Below are positions 1-10,247 of a stretch of 64,000 nt of DNA, in pieces. The stretch is from Acheta domesticus (taxonomy: Eukaryota; Arthropoda; Insecta; Orthoptera; Gryllidae). The stretch covers positions 97,012,141 to 97,076,140 of the forward strand of contig JAHLJT010002630.1 of assembly GCA_031308135.1 (NCBI GenBank). Direction: 5' to 3'. Every line of letters begins with the position of its first letter. Position 1 is the first letter of the stretch. Under the pieces are notes generated by a model that searched no databases, was not told where the DNA came from, and worked only from the letters and a program-made list of their open reading frames with translations. A program made the translations under genes and the position numbers.

Positions 1-636
1 ATTTAATTTAGTTTATATATGGTAATGTTATAATGGTAACATACTTCCTTCTTTGTTTTCTCTAGTGTACCCCAATCGCTTAAGATAAATGCAAGAATGA
101 AATATATGTTTGTAAGGCACTAAAATTCTTGTAAAAAGTCAATGATAAATTTGAAAATAATTGCTATGGACCATTGTTTAACAAATTTTAAGGGCTACCC
201 TTGCAATTTGTTATTAAAATCTAACCCACATGTAGTGCATAAGTTATTGCTTTACTAAACCTTCAAGTTACATGAAATCATATATCCGGTTTATTCAATT
301 TTCACTAAATTTCAAACATTTGTCATGTCTGTTCAATGAAGAAGTTCACTCCTTTGATAAGTTCTCATCATAATCGTGTTAATGGTATATGTATAAAATC
401 ATGTGATACAAATAGTTTTAGTTCAGTGAAGAATAATTCTATTTCATTACACTGTGTATTGCTTGAAAATTAAAATTATTTTGATCCCTACCTGTAATTT
501 CATCTTTATTCCATAAATCCTTTGAATCACAAGATTTGCACTGAGGCGCACGGAGCAAATGATGCACAAACAGAATCGCCCTTCGGAGGAGCAGCTATCC
601 GATAGTTAATTTCGTCGACTCTGTGAGATCTATATC
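1..636. other. AT-rich non-coding stretch, nothing recognised
   Basis: No supportable gene is seen here. If the zinc finger exon that ends at 637 is a terminal exon, its 3'UTR should lie in this stretch on the minus strand. I did not identify a convincing polyadenylation site. Confidence 0.4.
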
Positions 637-1696
637 TTACTTCTCGCATTTGCTCTCAAGCGATGTGTTCGCATGGCTGAGCTTGTGAGTAGCAAATTTC
701 GATCTTAGTCTAAAATGCTCCCCGCACACGTGGCAGCGATACGGGGCTCATCCGTATGAATACGAATGTGGGAGTCTAGAGTGCCTGTTTGGGCGAAAGT
801 TCTACCGCACACTTCGCATCTAAACGGTCGTTCTCCAGTGTGCGTGCGTAGGTGATTGGTGAGAAATGCCTTACGAATGAATGTCTTACCGCACACGTCG
901 CATCTAAACGGACGTTCTCCCGTGTGCTTCCGCATGTGACTGACGAGAACTCCTTTCTGGGTGAATGAGTTATTGCAAACTTCGCAGCGAAAGGGTCGCT
1001 CTCCCGTGTGTATGCGCATGTGAGCGTTGAGGTTTCCTCTGTCAGCGAAAGTCTTCCCGCACACGTCGCATCTAAACGGACGCTCTCCCGTGTGGGTGCG
1101 TTGGTGTTTAATGAGAGTTATCTTCTGAATGAAAGCCTTATCGCAAACGTCGCATCTAAACGGACGCTCTCCCGTGTGGGTGCGTTGGTGTTTAATGAGA
1201 GTTATCTTCTGAATGAAAGCCTTATCGCAAACGTCGCATCTAAACGGACGCTCTCCCGTGTGCGTGCGTTGGTGATAGGTGAGATTTATCTTCTGGGTGA
1301 ATGACTCTCCGCACGTGTCGCAGCGAAACGGCCTCTCCCCCGTGTGGGTCCGCATGTGCATTGCGAGTTTAGATTGGGACGGGAACGCCTTCCCGCACAC
1401 TTCGCAGCGACGCGGGCGCTTTCCCGTGGGATGAGATGCGCTTGGAACTGCCCTTCCGCCCACTTTGCGATGAGAGGTCCGTTTCCCCGCGCGCCCAGGC
1501 TTGTGAGTGGCGGCGCTGGGGAAGCGGGCCGAAGCCGTCGCGCCCTCGTCGCCGAGGCGAGTCTGTTCGCCCGGGTGAGCGGGGCGGCCCTCGTGCGACT
1601 GCAGCGCCGTGTGCGGCGGGGACGACTTGCTCTGCTGCCCTGGGAGACTCCGCCGCGGCGTTGCCAGCTCCTCCTCCAGTGGGAGGCCGTCTGCGC
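637..1696 (-). CDS. C2H2 zinc finger terminal exon (eight in-frame fingers, ninth frameshifted)
   Basis: The exon encodes eight C-x2-C-x12-H-x3-H fingers joined by canonical TGERPF linkers, typical of sequence-specific DNA-binding transcription factors. The third and fourth fingers are identical in sequence, which indicates a recent tandem duplication. The open frame runs back to an ATG at 1784. However, an AG acceptor at 1698-1697 is followed by sequence related to the start of the 7.6-kb finger exon (both lead into an LATPxRS motif), so this is better read as a terminal exon starting at 1696 in phase 1. The in-frame stop is at 705. A ninth finger (CHVCGEHF, with the His pair in THKLSH) follows in another frame and ends at a stop at 639-637. 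One base appears to be missing in the linker near 744-747, where GERP has become DEPR. Either the last finger is lost or the base is an assembly error. Confidence 0.8.
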
Positions 1697-1784
1697 CTGC
1701 ACAGCATGCAATGACCCTTAGCAACGTCTTACTGCGTATTATCGATCCTCTGAGCACGTCTTTGATGCAGGTCGGAATAGACAA

Positions 1785-3270
1785 GTGCTGCTCGTCACCC
1801 AGTGCGATGAACTACATTGGCAACGCAGATGGGAGCACAGTTGATTCGTCATGCGCAGCTTTGAACAGAAAATGACTGTGACCTTACTGACGTTATAGTG
1901 CAACTGGGAAACTAAGAGATAACTCTCTAATTTCGTGTCCAGGAGAGGGAACAGTTAGAGAAGTCAGTTAAGACGTCATCTAATAACTATAGCGAATTGC
2001 TGGGGATCTGATTTTTGTCTGTATGGCCTCCAAGCAGGAGTCTTGAAATACGTGAACTCAGCATTTCTAATAAATTGTACTGGCCGTGGTGGAAACTGAA
2101 GGAAAACAGACGTAGTCACGAGGGAATAGATGCACACCGGATGTCAGCCACGTGAGTCGGCGACCTTGATTATCGTGGGTTAAAGATGTGAAAGTGAGTG
2201 AGGAGAAAACTAGTGGTGCTTTCTAGCCTTTAGTCATGGTTATGTAATACTATTTATACCACAAGCTCTCTCCAAATTAACGCATCTCAGTCATCATTTT
2301 TTTGTAAAATTCATCTGAAATAGAACATTTGGTGTGAAAATTAAAGTTCCAGGCAATAAGTTTTTTATTCAAAATCTTTAAATGAAAATATATTTCTGGA
2401 ACTGAATTCATTGTGTACGGTATGCAGTGTCTTCACGAACATAACCGATTAGTTGTTTCGCCTTAGAATAATTTCCAAAGAGGAATGCGAGAACGTAAAA
2501 TAATTAAAAGTTAATAAATAATACGGTAACGATAGCGTCGACCAACAAATGCAAATAAATTGAAAAATATGTAACAGTAATTATTAAACGCTATAGTATT
2601 GTAATATTCTCGAAATAAATGAAAGTTTCAGTTAATATTAACGCGAACGAAAGGCAGCCGTCATCATCGCCTTCTGTTGTCAGTGCAGCTTAACAGCAAT
2701 AGGTTACACATTTTTGCCAATTAGCATTTATACCGTTAGCAAGAAAATGAAAATTGGATAGAAAAATATAATGAAATATATTTTATTTTAATCAAAACTA
2801 CTCGGTTTTTACATGCGTTACTCTTCTTTCCCACATCTTATTAAGCAAAGCTAAATTATTTATTCGTTTTCACATTTAAAGCGTCATTTTTCTAACTCGG
2901 CTTCTCAAGGATTACACCTTGTAACAAAAAACATATTTTGCTTGTTGAAGTGAATTTTATGCTTGTTTTGAATGAATTAGGTCACAACTAAACTACAATG
3001 AATATTCCAATTTTATATAATCGTTTCTTAGCTTTTTATACTCAGTTTTTATATGAAATTAATTGGTTAAAATTATATTAGCTAAGAACACTTTATCTAT
3101 GAGATGAATAAACGGTTCAACTGTATGTTATCCATTTCATATTCATACAATTGATGAATAATGGCATTTTTCCATTGTTGTAAGCGTAATCCAGACTGTT
3201 TTTGTTATGTGTGTGGCATCTTACTGGGATTGAAGGCAGAATAGCGTAGAATAAACGACGCTAATATTTT
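1785..3270. other. AT-rich non-coding stretch, nothing recognised
   Basis: No ORF, tRNA-like box or clear terminal inverted repeat was found here. If the 1.7-kb finger exon is spliced, this is intron sequence. Confidence 0.4.
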
Positions 3271-3274
3271 CTGC

Positions 3275-3445
3275 TTAGCATACAGTTCATATTTTGGTAT
3301 GCCTGTGGGAAACCAAGATAAGAACTGGGCACCACATGTCGTATGTGGACACTCTCGAGGTCTGGTACAGAGGAGAAAACAGAAAAATGAAATTTGGTGT
3401 ACCAAGTATTTGGCGAGAACCAATAGATCACCTCTCCAAATAAAA
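3275..3445 (+). pseudogene. Relic of an uncharacterised invertebrate repeat protein, N-terminal part
   Basis: Two frames joined at about 3347 read YFGMPVGNQDKNWAPH, then WYRGENRKMKFGVP and IWREPIDHLS. From memory this pattern (YFG, GDQDK.WAPH, KFG.P..WREP.DHL..CYFC) is the start of a large uncharacterised protein found in many copies in arthropod and other invertebrate genomes, probably a mobile-element product. The copy has a frameshift and a stop (HLSK then TAA), so it is dead. The C-terminal part of the same family lies at 3825-4375. Confidence 0.55.
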
Positions 3446-3484
3446 ACGCTCTCCAACATATAGACAGGACTAAGAATATGGAAT

Positions 3485-3800
3485 ATGGAAATAGAAAATG
3501 TCATAAAGGAAAAGAAAAAACATTCAAAGAATATCTACTAAAGAAAACAGAAGAAAAAAGGAATTATGCTCGTAAAATAGTAAGACAATCCCACCAACAA
3601 TCCTGGAACTTATGAAGCAATTAAATAAAACATGATGAGATACGGTATGTCTCCACACTATCGACATGGAGGAATGGATTAATCACTATACAAATCTATG
3701 GGTAGAACAAAGACCTGAAGCGATAACCAACTCCATACACGAATTTGGTGGAGGTGATCCATACCAAGGAGATCATATACAACTTGAAGACTTCTCTTAG
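3485..3800 (+). pseudogene. Probable LINE relic (linker before reverse transcriptase)
   Basis: The conceptual reading contains VIKEKKKTFKEYLLKKTEEK followed by YARKIVRQ..QQSWN and then INHYTNLW. This resembles the basic segment between endonuclease and reverse transcriptase in non-LTR retrotransposons (the W...I..K......Y..AR..VR.....SW pattern). It is frameshifted and short. It separates the two parts of the neighbouring repeat-protein relic, so it may have been inserted into it. No poly(A) tail or target duplication was found. Confidence 0.35.
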
Positions 3801-3824
3801 AATTCAGACTCTTAAATCAGATAA

Positions 3825-4375
3825 GATAGCCAGAACAACGTGAAGTGGGAACCCCTTATTGAGCAGGGAAAGCCTTCCCTCCATATTAAATGTAGACTAT
3901 CTAGCAATTTGTTAAGGCATTAGATATAGCATCAAATGCAATGAAGTACCTCCATGTGTTCCCCAAACTATCAGAAGCTAAGATAAAGAATGGACTTTTT
4001 GTGGGCTCCCAAGAGAAAAAATACTTCGTGATGACACATTCATTAGTAAGCTTCTATCAGTTCAAAGAAATGCCTGGAAGAGCTTCAGAGATGTAGTGAA
4101 TGGTTTCCGAGGTAACCACAGAGTGGACAATTACAGGGATGGGGTAGAAGATGTTTTGAATAACTTCAAATCAATGGGGTGCAGAATATTTCTAAAGTTG
4201 CATGTACTCCACTCACATCTGGATGTTTTCAAGTCTCATATGAGTGCATATTCAGAGGAACAGGGTGTAACATTCCATCAGGACTTACAACTGTTTGAAA
4301 GAAGGTACCAGGGACAGTATAATGAGGGAATACTTTGTGATTATATCTGGGGACTGATCAGAGAGTGATGTAATG
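3825..4375 (+). pseudogene. Relic of the same uncharacterised repeat protein, C-terminal part
   Basis: Readings in shifting frames give NVKWEPLIEQGK, SLHIK, QFVKALD, FPKLSEAKIKNGLFVG and finally an open stretch at 4096-4368. That stretch contains LHVLHSHLDVF, FHQDLQLFERRYQGQ and DYIWGLIRE. These match in order the conserved blocks I know from a widespread invertebrate protein family of unknown function (LP.LHIKLGL, QFVKAL, FP.LSEAKIKEGIFVGPQI, HFLHSHLDFFPEN, ERFHQD, RYQG.W, DYCW.L.R). At least two stops or frameshifts interrupt it. The biochemical role of the family is not known to me. Confidence 0.6.
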
Positions 4376-4719
4376 TACAAGAGGAAATGTAATAAGATAG
4401 CATGGCGTAAATATTCTTACACCATGATAAGATAGTTCATTTTTAAGCACACTGGACATGATATGTAAGCATTGTCATGTACTTTAACAATTTTGTCATA
4501 CATATTTACTGCATTTACATCTTTTCAAACTTTATATTTCAGAATTCCTTTTGTTTTGTTTCATGAATATATGTAAACGAGCATTAATTGTTTCAAATAC
4601 TTGTATTTTGATAAAATTAAGAAAATCGATGTCATTTACCTAAAAACAATGTCCCATATGAAAAATTGTGTTTACATAGTGTTTTAAAACATACTGCATC
4701 AGAAACAAAAACAAAATTA
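4376..4719. other. AT-rich spacer, nothing recognised
   Basis: This stretch lies between the repeat-protein relic and the first palindromic MITE copy. No feature was seen. Confidence 0.4.
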
Positions 4720-4721
4720 AC

Positions 4722-4935
4722 TTAAAATCTTGTTTCATGGTGTTATCTTCACGATAGAATATGTTCTGGTATTTCGCGTTTCTCAGTCGTGCTGCTAGAT
4801 TTCGCATGCTCGCGAATGAAGTAGTGCTTGCGATCATACATCTAGCGGCACGACCGAGAAAGACGCAAAATACCATGTGATATTCCATCGCGGTCATAGG
4901 GGCTTGAGGGGAAACGTTATAAAAATCGCACTTTA
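4722..4935. mobile_element. Palindromic MITE, copy A
   Basis: An inverted repeat with a short central spacer. The left arm reads TTCACGATAGAATATG then TATTTCGCG and CGTGCTGCTAGAT; the right arm reads ATCTAGCGGCACGACCGAG then ATACCATGTGATATTCCAT. The right outer end is GGCTTGAGGGGAAACG...AAAATCGCAC, the subtype-2 end. It belongs to the family described at 43815-44290. Confidence 0.75.
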
Positions 4936-5389
4936 ACAACTCTGTAAATTGAGTCTCTCACGGGCGGACAGCTCTTGTAACTGACAGTCTTGGGCTGTGA
5001 AACCTTCGAACTTGAACTTAGGAAATTATTACAATTATCACCCTCTTCAGTAAACACCATTAGGAAATCAAGATTAAAATTTTGAAATGAAATTCAAAAG
5101 GTCAAATTTCAGCCTCAGTTGACGATTTCAAACGAGTGACGTATTTCATTTTAATGAATCATTTCTATACATTAGAAGACAGGAATTAATTTCATTTTGG
5201 AGGCAACGCCCGTAAACTGATTTCTCCGAACGATTGTCATGGACAGGGTTGTACTGCCACTTCGGAGATATTTCCGAACCTCTTACTTTAACATCTCGTG
5301 CCATTTCTTCTGGGCGGTGTCCTCTGGCTCTTGACATGCCTGGCGTAACACAGAGTAGCGACGTCCTGAACGGCAGAAGGTGCCGCTCA

Positions 5390-5690
5390 ATTAGGTGTAG
5401 TACAGAGAAAATATGACAACCAAACAATTTCTCCCGTGTGCTAGATTCTTCAAGTAAAATTTTCATGGATGCAGAAAGTCACTCCACACGTTTTCGTGTC
5501 TTATCACATTATTCTCCATTTTTTCGCGCGTCTCCGCTTGATGTATCAATCCACTGGAACTAGAGAAGCATTTTCCGCATTTGTCACAGACGTACGATCG
5601 GTCTCGCGTGTGTGCGCAATACTGTTTGGAAAGGTTTTTTTGATCTGGCGAATCGTTTGCCACACATGTCGCAAACAATTTGTTAATAAA
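5390..5690 (-). pseudogene. Degenerate C2H2 zinc finger exon
   Basis: On the minus strand one frame gives CDMCGKRFARSK and, after a frameshift, the next frame continues with a linker-like segment and CDKCGKCFSSSSGL. The histidine pair of that finger is broken (LIHQAE). A third weak finger (HTREKLFGCHIF...LIERH) follows near 5430-5390. The CGKRF residues resemble the fingers at 7.2-7.3 kb, so this is probably a decayed paralogue of the neighbouring finger exons. It is inactive as it stands. Confidence 0.65.
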
Positions 5691-6074
5691 AGTGGTGGAA
5701 ATGCGCGGCACGAAATTTTTCCTCTGAGCTTTATTACTCTACTACTCAGATGTTAACAAAGTGTAACACATCAGTTAAAGATCCACAATTGAAGAATTGA
5801 TGCATACAAGCCACAAGAATCATTTATGATGTTTTATTTAGACAAAAACAGTACAAACTGTATGTGACGTATGCGGGAGAAGATCTGCACACGCATGATT
5901 ATGGTTGAAAACGACTTAAAAAGTTGTCTCATATCTTATAATTCGATCAGCAACGATGCACCCCGAAGATTATGTATGAAGGTGGCGACCTTAGGGAAGT
6001 TCGAAAAATTCTACACATTCACTTCACAGAAAATAGATAACCTCAAAACCCTTTTTCTTCATGTTGTTCATTAT

Positions 6075-6748
6075 TAGAGACCGGGAAAATATGTAGTATT
6101 AAACGTCAAAATATGTACATAAATATGTAATGAAAACAGTAAGAATATGTAATAAATATGTAAAATTGGATATAATATATAATATTAAAATTTTCTAATT
6201 AATAACTTTTTACATAGCAAGAAATTACAAATTCACAAAAACGGCTCATTTTACATCATACAACTTTCTCGTCAGTAGTAAAAGATTCATCTATTGTAAT
6301 CCAGGACCGTAGTTTAGCAGCCGGACTAATCGCAATAGAAGCCATCGCACAAACTGGCGAGATCTACGACCAGCAAACACACACTGTAGCATCTTCATCG
6401 TGTTACACGTCGGCTATCGCAAATTTTTCTCGGAAATTAAGGTTACAGATCACAAAACGCGGTGTCAATGATATTTTGGACATCTACATTTTCCCAATAA
6501 TGTAGGAAAAATGCTGATATAAAAAACATCTTTTCATAAAAAATATGGAATTAAATTGAAGAAAATTGATAAAATATGAAAATATATTGTGAAAACAGCA
6601 AAATATGTAATATAGTACTAAATATGTAAAAATGTGTAACGAAAAAATTTCATATTGTGTTAGGAGGGCTATGATTCGCCAAGATTACAATTTTGAGAAC
6701 GGTAAGTAGAAAGAAAAAAAATGTAATTACATGAAAATACGGTCTCTA
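6075..6748. mobile_element. Non-autonomous hAT-like element (674 bp)
   Basis: The ends are short inverted repeats, TAGAGACCG at the left and CGGTCTCTA at the right. They are flanked by nearly identical 8-bp duplications (TTCATTAT at 6067-6074, TTCATTGT at 6749-6756). An 8-bp duplication is the hallmark of hAT transposons. Variants of AAATATGTAA recur several times inside each end, the sort of subterminal motif hAT transposases bind. No transposase ORF is present, so it would depend on a partner elsewhere. Confidence 0.7.
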
Positions 6749-6920
6749 TTCATTGTTAAGTCTAGAAGACTATTTAAATAAGAAAAGTTTATACATTTCG
6801 GACAATACAACCTGTATTTGCTAAGAACCCAGAGTTTAATATCTTTCTGGAAATGTAAAGGCAATGTTTTGTATTTACCAAGGTCTGTTCATGGATGCTA
6901 AAGGGAAATATGGCAAAGTG

Positions 6921-7645
6921 CTACGGTCGCTCTCCCGTGTGCTGGCGAATGTGGGAGACTAGATCGCAGCGCTTAGAGAAGGAAGCTCCGCAAATGTCGC
7001 AGCTAAACGGACGCTCTCCCGTGTGGATGCGATAGTGTCTGGAGAAGTCACATTTTTTGCTGAATTGTTTACCACACATGTCGCAATGATGTGGCCGCTC
7101 TCCCGTATGCGTGCGACTGTGATTGTTGAGATGGACGTGCTGAATGAAGGAAGCTCCGCAAACGTCACAGCTGAACGGACGCTCTCCCGTGTGCGTGCGA
7201 TAATGTCTGGCGAGGTTACCTGATTCGCGAAATCGTTTACCACACACGTCGCAATGATACGGACGCTCGCCCGTGTGGGTGCGATAGTGTTTGGAGAGGG
7301 TGCCTGATTCCGCGAATCTTTTACCGCACACGTCGCAATGATACGGTCGCTCTCCCGTGTGCGTGCGAATGTGATCGTTAAGATAGCAGCGCCTGGAGAA
7401 GGAAGCTCCGCAAACGTCGCAGCTGTGCTTCTGAGTGGGCTTCTGACTGGCGAGGCTACTGGACCACGTCAGCGCCTCACGGTCCGTGGCGCTCGGGCCA
7501 GGCTCTTCGCCCTGCCCCTCGGACAGCCGCAGCTCCGAGTGCGGCAGCGGCGTCGTGCTCTGCTCCTGCGTCCCAGGACCCCACAGCCGCACTCCACTGC
7601 GCTGCGGCGTTGCCAGGTCGTTCCCCGGAGGGCGCCCTTCTGCTC
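6921..7645 (-). CDS. C2H2 zinc finger terminal exon (six fingers)
   Basis: The exon encodes an acidic, Ser/Pro-rich lead of about 80 residues and then six C2H2 fingers with TGERP linkers. The fingers alternate between two types, CGASF and CGKRF/CGKQF. The stop codon follows directly after the linker HTGERP of finger six, so the protein ends where a seventh finger would begin, which suggests that fingers were lost from the 3' end. An ATG at 7661 opens the frame, but a good acceptor (TGTCTGTTCAG, AG at 7647-7646) lies just inside and matches the equivalent position in the 1.7-kb exon. I therefore call a spliced exon starting at 7645 in phase 1. It is probably one of two alternative C-termini of the BTB gene; an independent intronless gene is the alternative. 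Confidence 0.8.
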
Positions 7646-7859
7646 CTGAACAGACATGCATGGGGTCTTACCAACACTGCTCAGTCGCAGTGCTAGTCTC
7701 ACTTCTCACAGCCGCGGTACTTCTGTGAAGCTTTCTCACGCACTGAATACCGACCGTATGAGCTCGGGGTCTTCCTGCGAAGTAGCTTCTCTCTAAAACA
7801 ATGCTCAATAGAGAGGTACGAGCGAGTATGAAGGTGCTGTGGGTGATGGGGCTACCTCG

Positions 7860-7945
7860 GAGGCGCAATGACAGGAAGCAAAGTCTAAACGCGCATCGCG
7901 AAAGGAGGTGGGTTCGAGTCCCGCGGAAAGTTTGCCCTTTTACAA
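7860..7945 (+). repeat. Possible tRNA-derived SINE fragment
   Basis: GGTGGGTTCGAGTCCCGCGG is a good pol III B-box context, as in a tRNA T-arm. No complete cloverleaf can be drawn and the A-box is unclear. It is more likely a decayed SINE head than a working tRNA gene. Confidence 0.3.
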
Positions 7946-8220
7946 TGTGCTAGTAGCGCGGCTAGCTTCTCGTACTCCCCACGTATCCCATTCGCTAATC
8001 AATCATCATTTAACCCTACTCACTTTCGAAGAATGAAAGACAAAGCACCTTTATAATTTTTGCTATCCAGCGCGCTGCATTTTACAGTAGTCTACTATGT
8101 CTTGAAAATTCGTTTTCCATCTTGGGTTTCCAAATTAACGTCGAAGTAATCATTACACACAAAAGTGCAATTAACATTAACTTTAGTAGCTCTAAACAAT
8201 GTGCCGCGGTATTCCGTGCG

Positions 8221-8223
8221 TAA
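8221..8223. repeat. Left TAA target-site duplication of Harbinger element
   Basis: TAA directly precedes the left terminus GGCCCGCAAC and is repeated at 12109-12111 after the right terminus. PIF/Harbinger elements insert at and duplicate TWA trinucleotides. Confidence 0.85.
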
Positions 8224-8330
8224 GGCCCGCAACAGACTACACCGAGGAATGTGTTTCCAGAAATGTGCGACGAGAAATGTGGAAAATCGAAACAAGGTAC
8301 TCTTATGGACCTCCACACACTAGAAAGAGT
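8224..8330 (+). repeat. Left terminal inverted repeat of Harbinger element
   Basis: The outer 45 bp match the right end exactly. Near-identity continues for about 17 bp more, and after an unmatched patch a 19-bp block (CCACACACTAGAAAGAG core) at 8312-8330 matches 12010-12028 inverted. Confidence 0.88.
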
Positions 8331-8557
8331 TTTCTCGTTCGCCTCTGCGGAGGCGAAAGAGGTCCTCGCTCGAGTCGGTCGGCGAGCGAGTTTTCTCGGA
8401 CACATTTCTGTTCCCTCATTTGTTTTTTAGGTTTTCTACGCTCTGTGGGATTACCAGACGTTTAAACATTTGGATTGGCGCGATCGTGGTGCGAAGCTGG
8501 AAGCAGGTGAGAAGTGATATTGGAGTGTTTTGTAGTGTGAAATTTCGAGCAGCAGAA

Positions 8558-8687
8558 ATGAATTTAGAAAAATTAATTGAGTGTGTGAAAAATTACCCGT
8601 ATTTGTACGAAACTAGTAATGAACAATACAAAAATATAAAGTTGAAGGATGAAACGTGGAGGACTCTATCCGAAGAATTAAATGGAA
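8558..8687 (+). CDS. MADF-BESS protein of Harbinger element, exon 1
   Basis: Translation starts at the ATG at 8558 (MNLEKLIECVKNYP) and gives the first half of a MADF (Myb/SANT-like, ADF1-type) DNA-binding domain, with the typical L(I)..V...P.LY motif and the W of ETWRTLSEEL. The exon ends at a GTAAGC donor at 8688, leaving one extra base (phase 1). The joined protein has 224 residues. The start is supported because the MADF domain normally lies at the very N-terminus. Confidence 0.82.
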
Positions 8688-8995
8688 GTAAGCTAACTCA
8701 TTTGGAATTATAATTAGCATTTATGTATTTACAAACAGTTTATTGTTAATTTAAATAGCAATGCCATCTTTAGTTTACACAGCAGCTTAACTATAATTTT
8801 AACAGCAATAATATAAGATGATTCTTTAACAATTTAAAATATGTTTTCTATAACTAATTTTCATATTCATTAACAATTCAATAAAATATGTGTTGATCTT
8901 TGTACTTTTCATCAGATTATTTTCTTTTATATTTGGAACAAATGACCTTGCATTTCAAATCACATATCTTGTGATGTTGCAATGGGTGTTTTCAG

Positions 8996-9540
8996 ATGCC
9001 AAAGAAGAATGGAAAAAGTTAAGAGACTGTCACCGAGATGCCCTTAAAAGGAAAGTTGTACGTTCAGGGCAAGAGGGACAAGTAAAAAAAAAATGGAGAT
9101 ATGAAGAGCAAATGGCCTTCCTTTTGCCTTCAATGGCAAATAGAGAAAGGCATAGCAACATGCAAGAGGAGGCAAAATTGTACCAGTTACAAGTACAAGA
9201 TATTGAAGAAGAAATGCCTTGTTCTTCTAGTGCTGGAACTGAAATCAAGGAAACTTCAAGCACTCCAAAATTGGGGAAAAAAGTTGACCCAATTTTGGAG
9301 TACTTGGAAAAAGGAAGGAGGGAAAGAGAAGCCAGACGGCAAAGTAGGATGAAGGCAGATGAAGAAAAGGACGAGTTAGATTATTTTTTTTTGTCTATGT
9401 TACACTCCACCAAAAAATTACCCAAGGCATACCAAAGGCACATTAAAAATATTTTGTTTGCAGCAGTCCAAGAGGCAGAGGCACAGGTGGAGTTGGAAGA
9501 GAATTCATCAAGTGATTGCGTGTATTTTGCTAATGAATAA
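8996..9540 (+). CDS. MADF-BESS protein of Harbinger element, exon 2
   Basis: After the acceptor GTGTTTTCAG the codon split across the intron becomes Asn and the frame runs NAKEEWKKLRDCHRDALKR, the second half of the MADF domain (W..LR..Y/H...L). A lysine-rich stretch and an acidic linker follow. Near residues 165-205 is a BESS motif (DELDYFFLSML then KLPKAYQRHIKNIL), a protein-interaction module that accompanies MADF in many insect proteins. The stop is at 9538-9540. MADF proteins are the usual second gene of animal Harbinger transposons and probably cooperate with the transposase on the minus strand. No stop or frameshift interrupts it. Confidence 0.85.
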
Positions 9541-10247
9541 ATAAATACTTATTAGGAAATGCTGGATTACTTTGTCATTAATGTCTCATCAAAATGTTTA
9601 TTCCATGATCCTATAATTTTGTGAGCCCATCAATAAATTTAGTGTGTGATAAAATAATGCATGGTAAGTATATTATTAATTTTTAAATTAGTGTAAATGT
9701 TGCAAAGATTTACACTCATTTAAATATTAAGGAATTTACAAGGAAATCTTTTATAATTTTTGTTTTGTTTTGGTGGACTTGGAAGTTACAGATAAAATAG
9801 GTATTGTTCCACAGAATAGAATTACAAACTTAAAGATAACGCCTTTTTAATGTAAGTTAAAGTTGTATGAAATTTATCAGTAATAACTATGAATTAATAC
9901 TTTTAAATATGGTTTATTGTATCAAGAATCTCATTTGTTTAAAATAGCTCAGAGGGGTACAGATGAACACCAAAGTCATGCATTCTAGAGCTACGTTTCA
10001 GCTCTTGAATTATAAAATTGTGAAGTAAATAAGAAGAGGTTATCAGTGTATTTTTTGAGAAAAATCTAAAATCTACAATTCAATTTTAAGAATTATTTGT
10101 TAAAAATAATAATACAAGAAAATTCAAAGGTTAAGTCAAAGATAAAACAAAAGAAACATTTAAAAATGACCTTTCCTAATTGCATCCATTTGCCATGGAA
10201 TACTCCCTTGCGATGAAGGAAAAAATTTCATGTATTTTTCTCTAATT
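9541..10247. other. Convergent intergenic part of Harbinger element
   Basis: AT-rich 3' regions of the two convergent transposon genes. No further gene was seen. Confidence 0.5.

Noticed and set aside
1286..1721. Several plus- and minus-strand ORFs overlapping the zinc finger exon
   Set aside because: Shadow frames of a GC-rich coding exon; none has the Cys/His pattern.
3205..3504. Minus-strand 99-codon ORF
   Set aside because: Antisense to the recognisable plus-strand repeat-protein relic.
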